64,000 nt of DNA from Bromus sterilis. Lineage: Eukaryota > Streptophyta > Magnoliopsida > Poales > Poaceae. This document shows, in pieces, positions 22,707 through 34,440 of this stretch. The DNA lies in assembly GCA_950022295.1 (NCBI GenBank), contig OX465595.1, positions 120,716,270 through 120,780,269 of the forward strand, written 5' to 3'. Position 1 is the first letter of the stretch; every line of letters starts with the position of its first letter. The notes below the pieces were generated by a model. It was given only the letters and a program-made list of their open reading frames with translations. It was not told the origin of the DNA and did not search any database. The position numbers were made by a program, and so were the translations under genes.

Positions 22707-25435
22707 TCAAGACTTTTGACTCCGCTCACGGGCCGGAGCGTGGGTGAAGCCACCGTCTTTCGTGATGGTCATGAATGAGCGATCGCCGTCAGCCTGCAAT
22801 CTTAGCATTGTAATTATTTCACGGTTGGACAGTTGATTGTTGAGGTAGAATTCCCCCGTGTTACAAAGGACATCTTCAGAGATGATTCCTGCAAACTCCG
22901 ACTGGATGCGAAAGAATTATTGTCCGAGGTCGGCGTCTGGGATTTCCGACAAGCGTTCGGCCCAGTTCTTGAGATGAGTTGTCAGCGTAAGCTCCTGCTG
23001 GTCCCGTACGAACGCCCGCATGTGATGGATGGCGTAGTAGGCTTCCTTATGACAGCCAGGCGGCTGCTTGACGCAGGAGAACTTTGTTACGTGAGTGAAC
23101 ACATGCGCGCCGTACCTAACAACTTCATTCTTGAAGGTGCCTCCATATTTGGAGTAGCGCGAGAGAGCCTCATCGAGAACTTTCTTGATATTTGTGTAGT
23201 CTTTGTTCGACTCACTGTCCGGATCCAAATACGTGGCCATGGACCATTTCGGGCTTAGAGCGATGAGTGTGCAGTTTGTTTCATCACTACACACAACACG
23301 GATGTTAGGCGGAAAAGAACGACCGAAATCTAAGCAACCTAATGTACGTTACGGGGACGTGAGGGGATGACATACTCGGGAAAGTAAGGCAGGAGGAAGT
23401 TGTCCTTATCCTTGTTCGCCAGAATGACGCCTTCGAGGTAATCACTAGCGAGTCGCCGGTCCCCGGAGCTGCACAAGAGCTTGGCACGCATGTAGAAGGG
23501 GTCGACTATAACGATGTCCGTGGTCTTGTCTCTAAGCAACCTAATGTACGTTAGGAGGAAAAGAACGACCGAAATCTAAGCAACATAATGTACGTTACGG
23601 GGACGTGAGGGGATGACTTACTTGGGAAAGTAAGGCAGGAGGAAGTTGTCCTTATCCTTGTTTGCTAGAATGACGCCTTCGAGGTAATCACTAGCGAGTG
23701 TCGCCAGTCCTCGGAGCTGCACAAGAGCTTGGCACGCATGTAGAAGGGGTCGACTATAACGATGTCCGGGGTCTTGTCTCTAATGATCGGCATCTCCATA
23801 CTGAGCGCAAATAGCCGAACGAATGTGTAGTGCAGCGGAAAAAGGTGAAACATCATGAAGATGTCATCAAACCGCAAGAAGATCACACGTCTGATGTCGC
23901 AAGCAACAAAGCCCTTTCCCTCTGGCACCTTGGCGGTGAAACCCGGGTATGCCACATCATTCTCTCTGAGACGCCGCGCCTCTGTATTCAGAACAATGTC
24001 ATGCAGACTCTTCATAGCACCGGTTGCAGCATCGAGCATTGCAGCAGATAGCATCGGCCTACCCGCCACATGCACCCTCAACATGATTCCGTCGGGTCTT
24101 GGTGGCCTGTCTTGAGCGTGGATCGTCGGTGTCGGCTGGCTCGCAGTAGTGGGACCCTTTTTCCTTCTTGTCCGTCCCTTCTTCTTCGACTTCTCATGTA
24201 ATGGGACCTTTACCTGCTCGGAGACCGCCTTCCTGAGTGTGTTGGGGCTGATAACATTTCGCGCCTCGTCCGTCTCAGCCTCGGTGAAGGCGGCAGCTGG
24301 AGGCGTCTCCTAAGAACTGAACAGTCGACGCTTATTGTTGGAATTCATCTCCGCGCTACGATATGGGTGGGGGAGTCTTTTGCACCAAGATTGGGTTCTT
24401 GAGAAGCAGGCGGGAAAAGGTCGTCCATGTCGCACCCACCATGTTCCAGATAGAAGTCATCGACACGGGTAAGTAGTGTGTTGGTGTTGGTGTTGCTCCG
24501 ATCTTGTGCCAAATCGATGTACATGGGGTGGTGGCCCGGATCATCCAACGGTGTTGCAGCGGTCTTGGCATGGCTTGGCGTCGGCACGACTGGCGGTGGG
24601 GTGGAGTAGTTCCCCACCCCCAAACGAATCTGGCACTTCGGCCAAAGCAAGCTCCAATTCAAGAAGCCGTGGAGGTCCATCACATCTTCGTCCTCGGCTC
24701 CAGGGGGTCGATAGGGAGGTAAAAATTCGCCGTAGCCATCCAGCACCCGAATTAGTTGAACCATATACACGTTGCTTGGCATCGGATTACCATGGAACAC
24801 GCGGATGCCCGGTTCAACGATTCTGCCCATGGCAACATCGACCAACTCCTCGTCCACGAAGTGCAGGAGAGTGCATGGAACATTGACAGGGCCCTGCGAA
24901 AACATGTAGGGCGTCAAGGCCATGCCTAGTCAAAGGCAAAAGAAGATGAAGTCATCGTCCGAGGCTTAGTTACCGTGATGGCGTCGAGCTCGGCTAATGT
25001 CGATGGACCGGCAACGGCGGGCGGGCATGTGACGGAGGGGGCTCTTGCTCCTGAGGTGCCTCGCGTTGGTGTTTTACGCTCCAATACTTGCGCCGCCGCC
25101 GGGGTCACAAACGCATCCGCCGTCGGGGACACCGTCGCGGCCGCAGCCGGGGGCACCGTCCTGGCTGCCGTCGGGGTCACAAACGCATTCTCCGCCGGGG
25201 ACACCAACGGGGCCGCCGCCGCTGCCGCCGCGTTGTGAGAGTTACTTCCCATGAAGCTGGGAATCGGGGGCAACCCCTCTTGACCGCTCGCAAGCCAGTC
25301 TCGCATGAACACAAACAAGGAAGGCATCATGTTGTTGAGCGCATGTCCAACTTTGTAATGCCCGATATGCGGTACTGTTCCAGATTTAGATGTTTCCATC
25401 CAGATCCGGGGACGAAGAACATATCGGTCCCACCG
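22707..25435 (-). pseudogene. CACTA accessory gene with ULP1-like (C48) domain, degenerate
   Basis: Coding blocks read leftward from 25435. The first is an Ala/Pro-rich segment (about 24926-25435). The second begins MALTPYMFSQGPVNVP (24345-24923). The third holds GIMLRVHVAGRP and DPFYMRAKLLCSS (about 23590-24310). A C-terminal block follows with YLDPDSES, QPPG and DADLGQ (about 22707-23294). The last two blocks match the ULP1-like C-terminus common in Triticeae CACTA proteins. The usual Cys-Gly after QPPG is replaced (QPPGCHKEAYY), so protease activity is unlikely. Breaks: TAG at 24310-24312, TAA at 22917-22919 followed by about 70 in-frame codons to a TGA at 22707-22709, and a 2-bp insertion in one copy of the duplicated exon. 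Intron boundaries are only partly clear. Confidence 0.7.
23303..23782 (-). repeat. 248-bp tandem duplication of an exon end plus 5' splice site
   Basis: Units start at 23303 and 23551. Each contains the codons for DPFYMRAKLLCSS, the exon end and the beginning of the following intron. The upstream copy (by transcription) keeps a GTAAGT donor but carries a 2-bp insertion (GAGTGTCGCC against GAGTCGCC). The other copy keeps the frame but its donor reads GTATGT. Confidence 0.8.
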
Positions 25436-28400
25436 TGACATATGACAAGGTCATATGCCCCGGATTTCCAACATTATATCACAGCATTAGAGATACAAAG
25501 ATACAACATCTCATACAATTGGCATACAACTGCCTCAAATATAATACATCAGCGGAAGATACATGTCTGAGTACAGACTACAAGCAAATGCCTAGTGGCA
25601 AAGAGAAAAACATCGATCCCCATAACCACACGGGTCCAGGCCCTCCGCCGGGTCCGCCTAACTAGTCGTCGTCGAGTCCCCACGTGAAACGTCGATCACC
25701 ATACCTGTTGTCGATCAAGAACCCTGAAAAGAGTTTGGGGGTAGTATCATGAGTACAGAGGTACTCAGCATCCAACTGTAGTGGTCATCTCACCCAGCAA
25801 TGACTTCATCACTCGTCATTCTAGGACAACTAGTAGTTTACGGTAAGGAAGGGGTAAGTGGTGAGGTTGCTGCCGCACTAGCATTTATGAAGTGGCTAAC
25901 GATCTAGAGAGTAAGATAAGAAGCCAAGCATTCGATGAGCAATCGCCTCCAACAAGTCTTGCTATCAACTACTTACGCAATCATAACACCAATCATATCC
26001 TTGTCCTCCTCTTCGCATCCCGACGAAGAAGAAGCAGTCAAGGCACACACACACGTTGATCAAGTTATATTAAAATTATCTCAGCTGTTGTTGTCTATGA
26101 ACAAGGAGTAGGTCTCAAGTCGTCCATAACCGTGGACACGGCTTCTCGAAAATATTTAACCCTGCAGGGGTGTACCAACTGCCCATTACAAGGCTCCGCA
26201 CGCACGCCCATCTCTCTCAGTTGCTACCCATCACAGGCAACCATTTTATGATTTAGTTCCAAGAGATCTGAAACGACAGGTCCCTCTAACTAACAACGAA
26301 AAAATCCGGGTGGCCCCCGGAGAGTCGACACCCAACTCAAAAGCCGGCCGCGCTCACGAATCGGTCTCTATCGTCTGTCTCAAGTTTGGATAGCCGGTTG
26401 ATCACACATGGGAAACCGGGTCCTCAGCCGAACAAGGTGGGCCAGCAAGGGAAATATGTCTTCACTGGTCCAGGTTGGTTTGAAAACTACTGGCAGCTGA
26501 CCAGCACACACACGGTTTCAAATGGTAAATCATCTTGGGCCACCACTAAAATGTTTGAAACTAGGTAGGTAAGAAAAGGGGACCCCATAAAATCCCACAC
26601 GCGGTTAGGCACGCTCAGTCTTAAAACCAATACTCGAAACTCGGATCCTAGGTGACTCGAATGGAACAAAGCGTCGGGGCGGGATAGCCTAGACCTTCCA
26701 TCCTTCGTCAAATATAGTCAACATTATAATAATCATATCATCAACAACAATATAATAATGTTATATCCCAAACCAAGGAGTAACAGGGTAACATCGTAGC
26801 ATCCTAAGGATGCATACTAAGCAGGGGCTGAGCAACGAGCAATAGTAACATAGCAGTACAAGGTTTGCTGGGAAGGGACATGGCTGTATCGGTTTGAAAG
26901 AGGCTGTAAACATGGTAGGATCAAACATCGAACCTAACCTATACTAGCATGCAAACCGCTGGTTGAAATAGAGTGGATCATAAGTAATGTATAGTCCTTG
27001 CCTTGATAAGTCGGGTTCCGAAGGTGTAGTGGATCGCAAGCTCGCATCGTCTCCGAGAGGTACCCGCGGAAGCACACAAGACGATAAACACTGGAAAACA
27101 ATAAACGAGCAAGCACTCTATTATTACGGGGCAACACAAGATCAAGAAGACATCACACGACAAGGCAACGCGATACGGATCTATCGTCGAGAACGGTTAC
27201 TAACAGTTTAAGTGGGGTATCGGTCACACACGACGAATACCGCACGTTTATGGTGGTTCAAGTTGCTTAGCTACAGGTGATCAACCAACGGTTATTAACA
27301 TGGCAACTCAAGCAAGCATGGCATAGCACACAAATATGGCAAGAGGTGAAGCACAAAGTAAACTATCTATGCTAGTCAATTTAAGTGAGGCACAACCTAA
27401 ACATGGCATACACTAAGTGCTGCACGATGATTAAAACATTTGGTACTGTTCTGTCCTAAACAATATTTTAGGTTGGTTAACAACAGATAACAAAAGCATA
27501 AACACAAAGTACACTAAAAACTAATCAAGTTACATATAAAGAACACCCCAAACGAAGTTACGGTTAAAAAGATACTAGCAAAACAAGTTACGGGCACAAT
27601 CTGCCAACATCAGGTAGCACACTTTAGAGCAATGCATAAAAAGGATAATCAATGCAAACATGCTCACAAATGATATGGAACTAAAGTAGACATGACAGAT
27701 AAGGCATGGCGAAAAGAATCATGCAAATAGGCATCATAGATCAAAAGATATTAAGCATGCAACATGGCATCGGAACGTTACAGACTTAGAGAAAAACAGA
27801 GGTGGCTGTCAACAACAGCAGCATAGCAACTTTGGAGCTCAATAACTATATGACCAGCAAGCATATCATGAAAATTAAATACATATAATGGAATTGGACA
27901 TGATGCTTAACAATATGAAATTGGAATCATTCAATTCCGATAAACGGTCGCGACACACTCGTCGACCGAAGTTGCAACAAAATATAAGCAGCAGCACACT
28001 AACAGCAGGGTAGCTACTTTGGAGCAAGATAAAATCATGATGCAGCAGGCAATTATGGCATGTGAATGCATGAAACTTAAGTAGAAACAATGCTTAACTC
28101 AACGCAAAAGGAATCAAACAATTCCGATGTACGGTTGCGAAGCAACCGTTGCCTAAAGTTTCAATCAAGCAACAGTTTTAGCAACAGTTAATCAACAGTT
28201 TGAAATTAACGACCAGTGGCCCTGTTTAGAACACAATTACACAATCAAGATGACCTCAAACGGAAAAACTTTCTACATATGAATGCTAGAGCACGCAAAA
28301 CTGAGCAACTTTCATTTTGGGGGCACGTTCATCGGAGCTACGGATCAACGGGAAATAACGTTGCAAAAACGTAACAGCAGCAATATTCCTGGGACTTAGC

Positions 28401-29595
28401 AAAAAAAAACAGCAGCAGAACAAATAAAAAAAGGAAAAGGGGGCCTCACCCATGGGCTGGCCCATGAGGCAGAGGAGGCGCGCTGGGTTGGGAGGCATGG
28501 CCTGGGCCGCTTGGGGCTGCTGGGCCGGCCGACCTGCCACGGCGGCGGCCACGCGGTTGGACGCAGGGGCTTGGCTCCTCCCGTCGAGCGGCGGCGCGGC
28601 TGGCTCGTCGGCCAGCTTCCGGCGAGGACGGGCGCACAGGGGCGCGGCAAGAGGCGCAGGATCCGGTCGGCGGCGGCCGTTGGCGGGCCGCGAGGAGCTG
28701 CAGGCGGCGGCCGTGTTCTCTGGTGCGGGCGGCGGCCATGGCCCTGGCGGCTCGCCGGCGTCCTGCGAAGAGACGAGGCAGGGTGAGCAGATGAGGAGGG
28801 ACACGGGGAGGAGAAGGGAGAGGGGCGGTCGTGGCTCGCCGTGGACGTCGGGTGGCCGCCCAGCCGGAGTAGCGCGCACGGTGGGTGGCGGCGCTGTCGG
28901 GTTGGAGGTGGCTCGGGCGGCTCCTTGTGGATGAGGAGAGAGAAGGGTGGAGGCTAGGCGTGATCTGGGCCGTCGGATCTCCGGATCTGACGGTCCAGAT
29001 CAGAGGATGGCTAGGGTTGGAAAATTGAGGTGCTATTGGGCAGATCTGGAGCAAAAACAGGGGGGTGGCTGCAAATTGTGGCTAGGGAAACCCTAGAAAT
29101 GGGGTTGGAGTGTGGTGGTCTTTATATAGCCCCGGTGGCTGGCAGTTTTCAAAAACATACCCGGTTTTTCTCTCGCGCGCGCGGTGCTCACGTTTCTGAC
29201 CGCCGGGGGTCCGCAGTACCTCCGATTCGGGTAAAACTTCGAACTGCGCGATCAGCGCGTCGAGCCGGCGGCGTTCACCTCACGCTGGAACCATTCCGAA
29301 AACACTTTCCGGTGCGCTATAAAAATATCCCGTTTAATTATTAAACGGGGTTTTCATTATGTTGGCTGCGGCTGGTCTCGTGCGGTTTTTGCGACGGTGA
29401 TCGGGTGAAACCCGGTGTCGCAAAGGTCGAGTGTCAGGGTGGCAAGGGTCGGTCTCTGTCCGATACGAGATAAGAGGGGGGAAAATAATAGCCGATCGAT
29501 AAATCGGGGATGCAAACACCGCAAACAAATCAGACAATCAAACAATTCACACCGAAAACAATTTTTTTATTTTTTGTGAAAACTGGGCTGTTACA
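25436..29595 (-). mobile_element. Solo-LTR-like block, 4160 bp, chromovirus family
   Basis: In minus orientation it starts TGTAACAGCCC (29595) and ends TATGTCA (25436), a TG...CA structure typical of chromoviral LTRs. There is no internal domain, primer site or polypurine tract. It is collinear with 5447-8709. The flanking five bases are CACCG on the left and AACTT on the right, so there is no target duplication. GC-rich DNA at 28440-28990 produces long spurious frames on both strands. Confidence 0.75.
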
Positions 29596-29874
29596 AACTT
29601 GTTCTTCCACAATGCGTGCAATCTGCTCCATTTTTTCCTGGAGTTGTGCCTCTGAGCCGCTGGTGCTTTTCTCCTTTCGCCTAGTGTTAAAGTAGTCCGA
29701 CCATTTTGTGGAACAGCCTTTGCCGGACACACGACCAGCTGACGACGCCTTACTAAGCTTATCCTTTTTATTGAGTGTGTTGATCGCCCTATTTAAAGAG
29801 TTGTCCCAAGGGGCGATAGGCGGGGACCCCGCGCTGTTGCTTTCAGTTTCCTCCACAAGGAACGCGGGGACCAT
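29596..29874 (-). pseudogene. Fragment of a transposon-like protein upstream of the LTR insertion
   Basis: Antisense frame with motifs KWSDYFNTRRKEKS and QEKMEQIARIVEEQ, cut at 29595 by the LTR. The upstream frame (29875-30029) has several stops. The style resembles coiled-coil segments of plant CACTA accessory proteins, but I cannot identify it, nor show it was contiguous with the block that resumes at 25435. Confidence 0.4.
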
Positions 29875-30029
29875 TCAGAAATTTGGCTTCACTAATTTTA
29901 AAATGCAACCATGTGGAGCTAATTTAACAAGGGTGAGGTATTCTTTACCAGAAGACGGTCAAGCTCCTACACCTTCGGATCCGTCGTAAGCTCCCCTTTT
30001 AGCGGATTCCTCTTGTATCGGGCCCTGAC

Positions 30030-30807
30030 TGTCGGGGGAATAAACCCCTGGTAGGGTCAAGCAGAAGGAATAATCTTCGAAAGCATCGGGCACCGGTTGC
30101 GCCCTCAGCTTAGCTCGGCGTCTGCCGAGTGCGCCCCCAGCACGGACTGCCGACTGCGCCGTGCACCCGGCCAACTTCTCGCCCGTCGTCTGCCGGTTGC
30201 CCCCAACTCGGTCTGCCCGGAAGATAACAGAACACAAGACAAGACAAGACAAGAGATGACATCTTTAGTCACATCAGCAATAGTGAAGTTGGTACAAGGG
30301 AATAGTGTAGTTGGTCCAAGGGGTCACCTCCTTGTCCCCTTGTCCCCTTCTCCCTTGTACTTGTTGTCCCCCTTGTACTCTCTCCCTCACCCCCTTGTCC
30401 CCTTGGGCCTCCTATATAAAGGCCCCAAGGGTGCTCACGGTGAAGGGCTCCTTCCTCATCCCCCCACCTCTCACAAGTAGAGAGAGCAAGTGCTCTCTTC
30501 TCCTCTCACGGCTAGGAGTAGAAGAGTAGCAGAGTAGAGTAGTAGAGTAGCAGTAGCTTAGCCAGCAGTAGCAAGTCAGCTCGGCCAGGAGCAGAATAGT
30601 TAGTAAATACAGCTCAAGGAGCACCTCTGTACATATAGTTGCATATAGTCCAGACATGCAGGAGTAGGGGTTTTATCTCTACGGAGAGCCCTGAACCTGG
30701 GTACATCGCAGTGTTCCCAATCTCGCCTCCGGCACCAGCGACACCAACCTCGGTCTGTCCCCCTCTTTAGCCATCCCCATGGCATCTGCCGTTACATATC
30801 GACGACA
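30030..30807 (+). repeat. 5' LTR of element A
   Basis: TGTCGGGGGAATA...CGACGACA, 778 bp. A TATA box (TATATAAA) lies at 30413-30420 after a C/T-rich tract with repeated CTTGTCCC. A GTAGA-rich stretch follows near 30520-30560. Confidence 0.85.
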
Positions 30808-30809
30808 GT

Positions 30810-30827
30810 TGGCGCCCACCGTGGGGC
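30810..30827 (+). promoter_or_regulatory. Primer-binding-site region of element A
   Basis: TGGCGCCCACCGTGGGGC, two bases after the LTR end. The identical motif follows the LTR of B (41182) and, on the minus strand, that of the Gypsy element at 63272-63291. It is typical of Tat/Ogre-like plant Gypsy elements. Confidence 0.75.
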
Positions 30828-31470
30828 AGGCCGAGGCGTCAACTGGAGTTATGATCCGGACGGGACCATCCTCTTCATCGACGATTTCTTCTTCATCGGC
30901 AATTTTATTCAGCGCCAACTTTTCTGGATCGGCATCGCGGTCAGCCAAGCTAGATGCCCGGAGGCTGTATCCGGTACCCGGAGGCTGCGTCCGGCTCGTC
31001 ATCATAGGCGCACTCTGTTGTCAGTCCGGCCCCGAACTAGTCAGTTCGGCAGCCGGGCTGAGTTTCGTCTCCGAGCTAAGAAATTTGGCGTCCGAGCTAG
31101 TGCATCCGGCTCCGAGCTAATGCATCTGCTCGGCCGGGATTTTTCGTTTGGCTTCTGAGCTGATTCCGCCGCCGCCGAGCTAATTTATTCGTCGCCGAGC
31201 TGTTTTCCTCCGCCTGCTCCCGCCGAGATGTTTCCTCCGCCTGCCAGCGGCAGCACCGAGTTCCCCGTGTCGAGCTGTGCCATACCGGTTGCTCCCTCCT
31301 CCGTGCTTGCCGAGCTGGACGCCGTGCCCGGGCTGCGATTTCCTCCGCTCGAAGCCCGTCCGGTTGCCGCGCCCAGTCCGGCTGCCGACTGCGTGCAGTA
31401 AGCCTAGCGTGCAGAGTGACAAGTTCAGAGAAAAGAGGAATGCCGGCTCCTCATCCGCCCCATTGCTTCC

Positions 31471-33108
31471 TGATACGTCCAAAACGTATCTATAATTTCT
31501 TCTTGCTCCATGCATGTTTTGTGTGATATTGCTATGATCTAGATACACTTTCATACACTTTTGATCATATTTGAACTAACCTATTAACTCAGTGCACCCC
31601 AGTGCCAGTTCCTGTTTTCTGCTGTTTTTCTATTTCAGTTTTCCCCCATATATAAAGTGCCAGAAAAATCCCAGAAAAAATACAGGAAAAATCAGCGTAC
31701 AGGAAGCTTCGAGAAGAGCCCGGGAGGGGCCAGAGGGGAGCCAGGGGGGCCCAGGAGGCCACCCGGCGCGGCCCCACCCCTGGCCGCGCCAGGGGGAGCC
31801 TGGGGCCCCTGGTCCACCTCTGGCTGCCCCCTTCTCCTATTTATTCTCCGTCACGGGGAAACTCCGAAGACAGAACCCTATTTCGCATACTCGCCTCTGT
31901 TCCGCCGCCGCCGCGCTTCCGAGATCGGGAGCACCAGAAGACCTCTTCCCGGCACCCTGCCAGAGGGAGGATTGACCTCCTGGAGTCTCCTCTCCACCAT
32001 GGATGCTCCCCGGATGTCTCGTGAGTAGTTTTCCTTGTACCATGGGTTCGTGATCAGTAGCTATGTGATGTTCCCCTCCCCTCTTTGGTCTTCATTGTTT
32101 AGACCTCGTGAGCTTCCCTACATGATCGAGGCACCTTTGTAATATTTCTGCTATTGCTATGTTGAGTTTGATAGGATCTGATGGATTATAAGATTATGTT
32201 CAGATTGTGATTGAGTAATATATTTGGTTATTATCTCTTATATTTTTGTTCCTAAGTAATTCTTGCATGTTCCCCGTTGCTGTTTATTGCTTTGGCCAAG
32301 TAGTAGGTAGTGACTCCAAGAGGGAACGTTTTCCTCGATTGTGGGTTCATGCCCCCCGATGACACGCTTGAGTGACAGAAACATGAGTCTAGGGGATGTG
32401 TTGTTGCCACAAGGGGGAAAACAACGGTGCTTGTAACCGCGGTTACAAGGATTGTTTACTTTACGCAAAGTTCTTTTTATTGCAGTTGTCTGTTGCTTTG
32501 GGTTTACACTTTGGGTGGGGCTCGCAACTTAATACCAGCGAGATGTTCTGGATAGATATCTCAAGGTGGATGATTAGTAGTAGATGCAGATGGATTTCGG
32601 TCTACTTATTTTGGCGTACTGCCCAGGCTTTTTAACCTCGTCCTTTCTTTTGTAGCATAGTTAGCATTGCGGTGCGTTCATAATCCTGTCAATTGCCTTT
32701 CTGTAATTTGGTTACCTCGCATAGCAATTTTATCGTCTTTTGGGAGAGAGACATCACTAGCAAACATCACGTATCCCGGTCCATATCCTCATCACTGTTT
32801 ACACGCTCATTTACTTTTCTGCTTTTACTTTTACTTGCTATCATTATCCCTTGCGTTTTACCCTTTGTGAACAACAAGACCAGACAGATTGACAACCTCT
32901 CTGAACTTCGTTGGGAACAAAGTTATCGTGTCTGTGTGCAGGTCCGCGTCAGTTGCGCCGCTGACACCTACTTATCATCTCCGGAGTCCTACTGGAGACA
33001 AACCTTGGTATCTTCACCGAGGGAAATTTGCTGTTGTGCTACATCACGCCTTCCACTTGGGGCTCACCAACAAAGGGCGATAAATCACTATCATCATCTC
33101 GCACATCA
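31471..33108 (+). repeat. 5' LTR of element S
   Basis: Starts TGATACGTCC, ends CGCACATCA. The GC-rich segment at 31720-31990 gives chance frames in both directions. Confidence 0.9.
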
Positions 33109-33119
33109 AGCCAAATTTC

Positions 33120-33137
33120 TGGCGCCGTTGCTGGGGA
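33120..33137 (+). promoter_or_regulatory. Primer binding site of element S
   Basis: TGGCGCCGTTGCTGGGGA, close to the Athila-lineage primer site. Confidence 0.75.
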
Positions 33138-33273
33138 CTCCGAGTGCTATGATAGGGGAGTTGCACACTACCATTTACCTTTGTTTTTTTAGTCTTATTA
33201 GTTTAACTTTCACTGTTTACTTTTGTGTCCTTAATCAAAAATACCAAAAATACCTACTAATGCTCTCTTCACC

Positions 33274-34440
33274 ATGGGTGTGGAACCACCCAAATATGGT
33301 AGGATGGAGATGTTTCACTTGGCTCGTCTTCGATCAATTTGTGCTCGCGCTAAAAACCCAACCGACTTGGTTGAGGGAAAATCATTGGATGAGCATGCTC
33401 ATTATACGCGGCACCGCCTATCTGAGAAAGGGAAAAACTTATGGGACCAAATACAAACTTCTTATTGCTATGCCGAGTGTTTATGCCACATTTATGATTT
33501 TACTTGCTGCTCTAATATAGAGCGTAAACACCTTCCTTTCCAATGTGAGTTTAATGAAAATGAGATCCTATCTTCTTATGCCAAATGTGTTTATGATTAC
33601 TTTGATGTTGAAAATATTGAAGAGTTTGTTCCTTTTAAAGGTTCTTATGAGATTGCTTCTTTGATTGAAAAGTATTACGATACTATTCACAAGTCTGAAA
33701 ACTTTGTTGTTCTTGCTTATTTCTTTGAGAATTATACTTCCAATGCTTATATTGAGGATTTTAAAAATAGAATGCTTGCTGCTCGAGAAGAGGCTAATGA
33801 TTGCTATGATGAGGAATCCCATGATTCTAAGGACTCACTTGAAATATCCCTTTCTGAAAAATTTGATGCTTGCTTTGTTGATGGCCAAGATGCCACTATG
33901 GATGATGCTGACAAAATTGAACTCTCTATAGTTCCTTATGTTAAGCATTAAATTGTTTCTATTGCACCCACACTTGATTGTCCTATTATCCTTTTGAAAT
34001 CTCTAATTCATATTCCGGAGAACTATGCTCTTATCAAGGCTCAATGTGATGGGTTGCGTCTATCTTATCATCCTAAAAACCGTGTTGAAAACAATACACG
34101 TGTGCTTGTAGGTCATGAACAACACGATTTATGTGATAGTTATATTCTTGATGTTGTTCATGATGCTACTGAAAATTACTTTGAGAGAGGAAAGTTTGGT
34201 TGTAGAAACTTCCATGTTACAAAAACACCTCTCTTCATGTTGAAAGTTTTGAAGTTGTTCTTGTTCTACCTTCCTATGCATGTCACTTTGTGCTTCTTTG
34301 ATTTATTTTCTTACAAGATGCCTATGCATAGGAAGTGGGTTAGGCTTAAATGTGTTTCACATTTGCTTCTTGATGCTCTCTTTTGCTTCAAAATTCTTAT
34401 TCTTGTGAGAGCATCTTCTATAATCTTTAAGCCTAGCTAA
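33274..34440 (+). pseudogene. Conserved ORF of unknown function in element S (one in-frame stop)
   Basis: Starting at ATG 33274, a single frame of 388 codons ends at 34440, broken only by TAA at 33949-33951, where element N has GAA. The N-terminal third contains LDEHAHYTRHRLSEKGK and a Cys-rich patch; the middle contains LPFQCEFNE and EEFVPFKGSYEI. Then come the acidic motif DATMDDAD, the stop, and QCDGLRLSYHPK, HEQHDLCDSYI and a hydrophobic C-terminus with two possible membrane segments separated by KMPMHRKWVRLKCVS. N and H keep the same C-terminal motifs, so this was a real gene of the family. I do not recognise it as gag, pol or a known envelope-like protein. Confidence 0.65.

Larger units (their letters stand above)
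21626..30029 (-). mobile_element. CACTA (En/Spm) DNA transposon, one end only
   Basis: The terminal sequence CACTACTGGAAAAAAGG at 21626 is a typical plant CACTA terminus, followed by subterminal repeats and an accessory gene transcribed toward this end. The 3 bp before it are TTA; the opposite end is not in the window, so the duplication cannot be confirmed. A solo-LTR-like block (25436-29595) interrupts it, and LTR element A begins at 30030. No TNP2-type transposase is visible, so that part is deleted or lies elsewhere. The assignment of 29596-30029 to this element is tentative. Confidence 0.75.

Noticed and set aside
24975..25441. Plus-strand Ala/Gly-rich and Arg-rich frames
   Set aside because: Shadow of the antisense Ala/Pro-rich coding block of the CACTA gene.
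28286..29054. Long frames on both strands in GC-rich DNA
   Set aside because: They lie within an LTR; the matching region at 7730-8400 has different frames. High GC explains the lack of stops.
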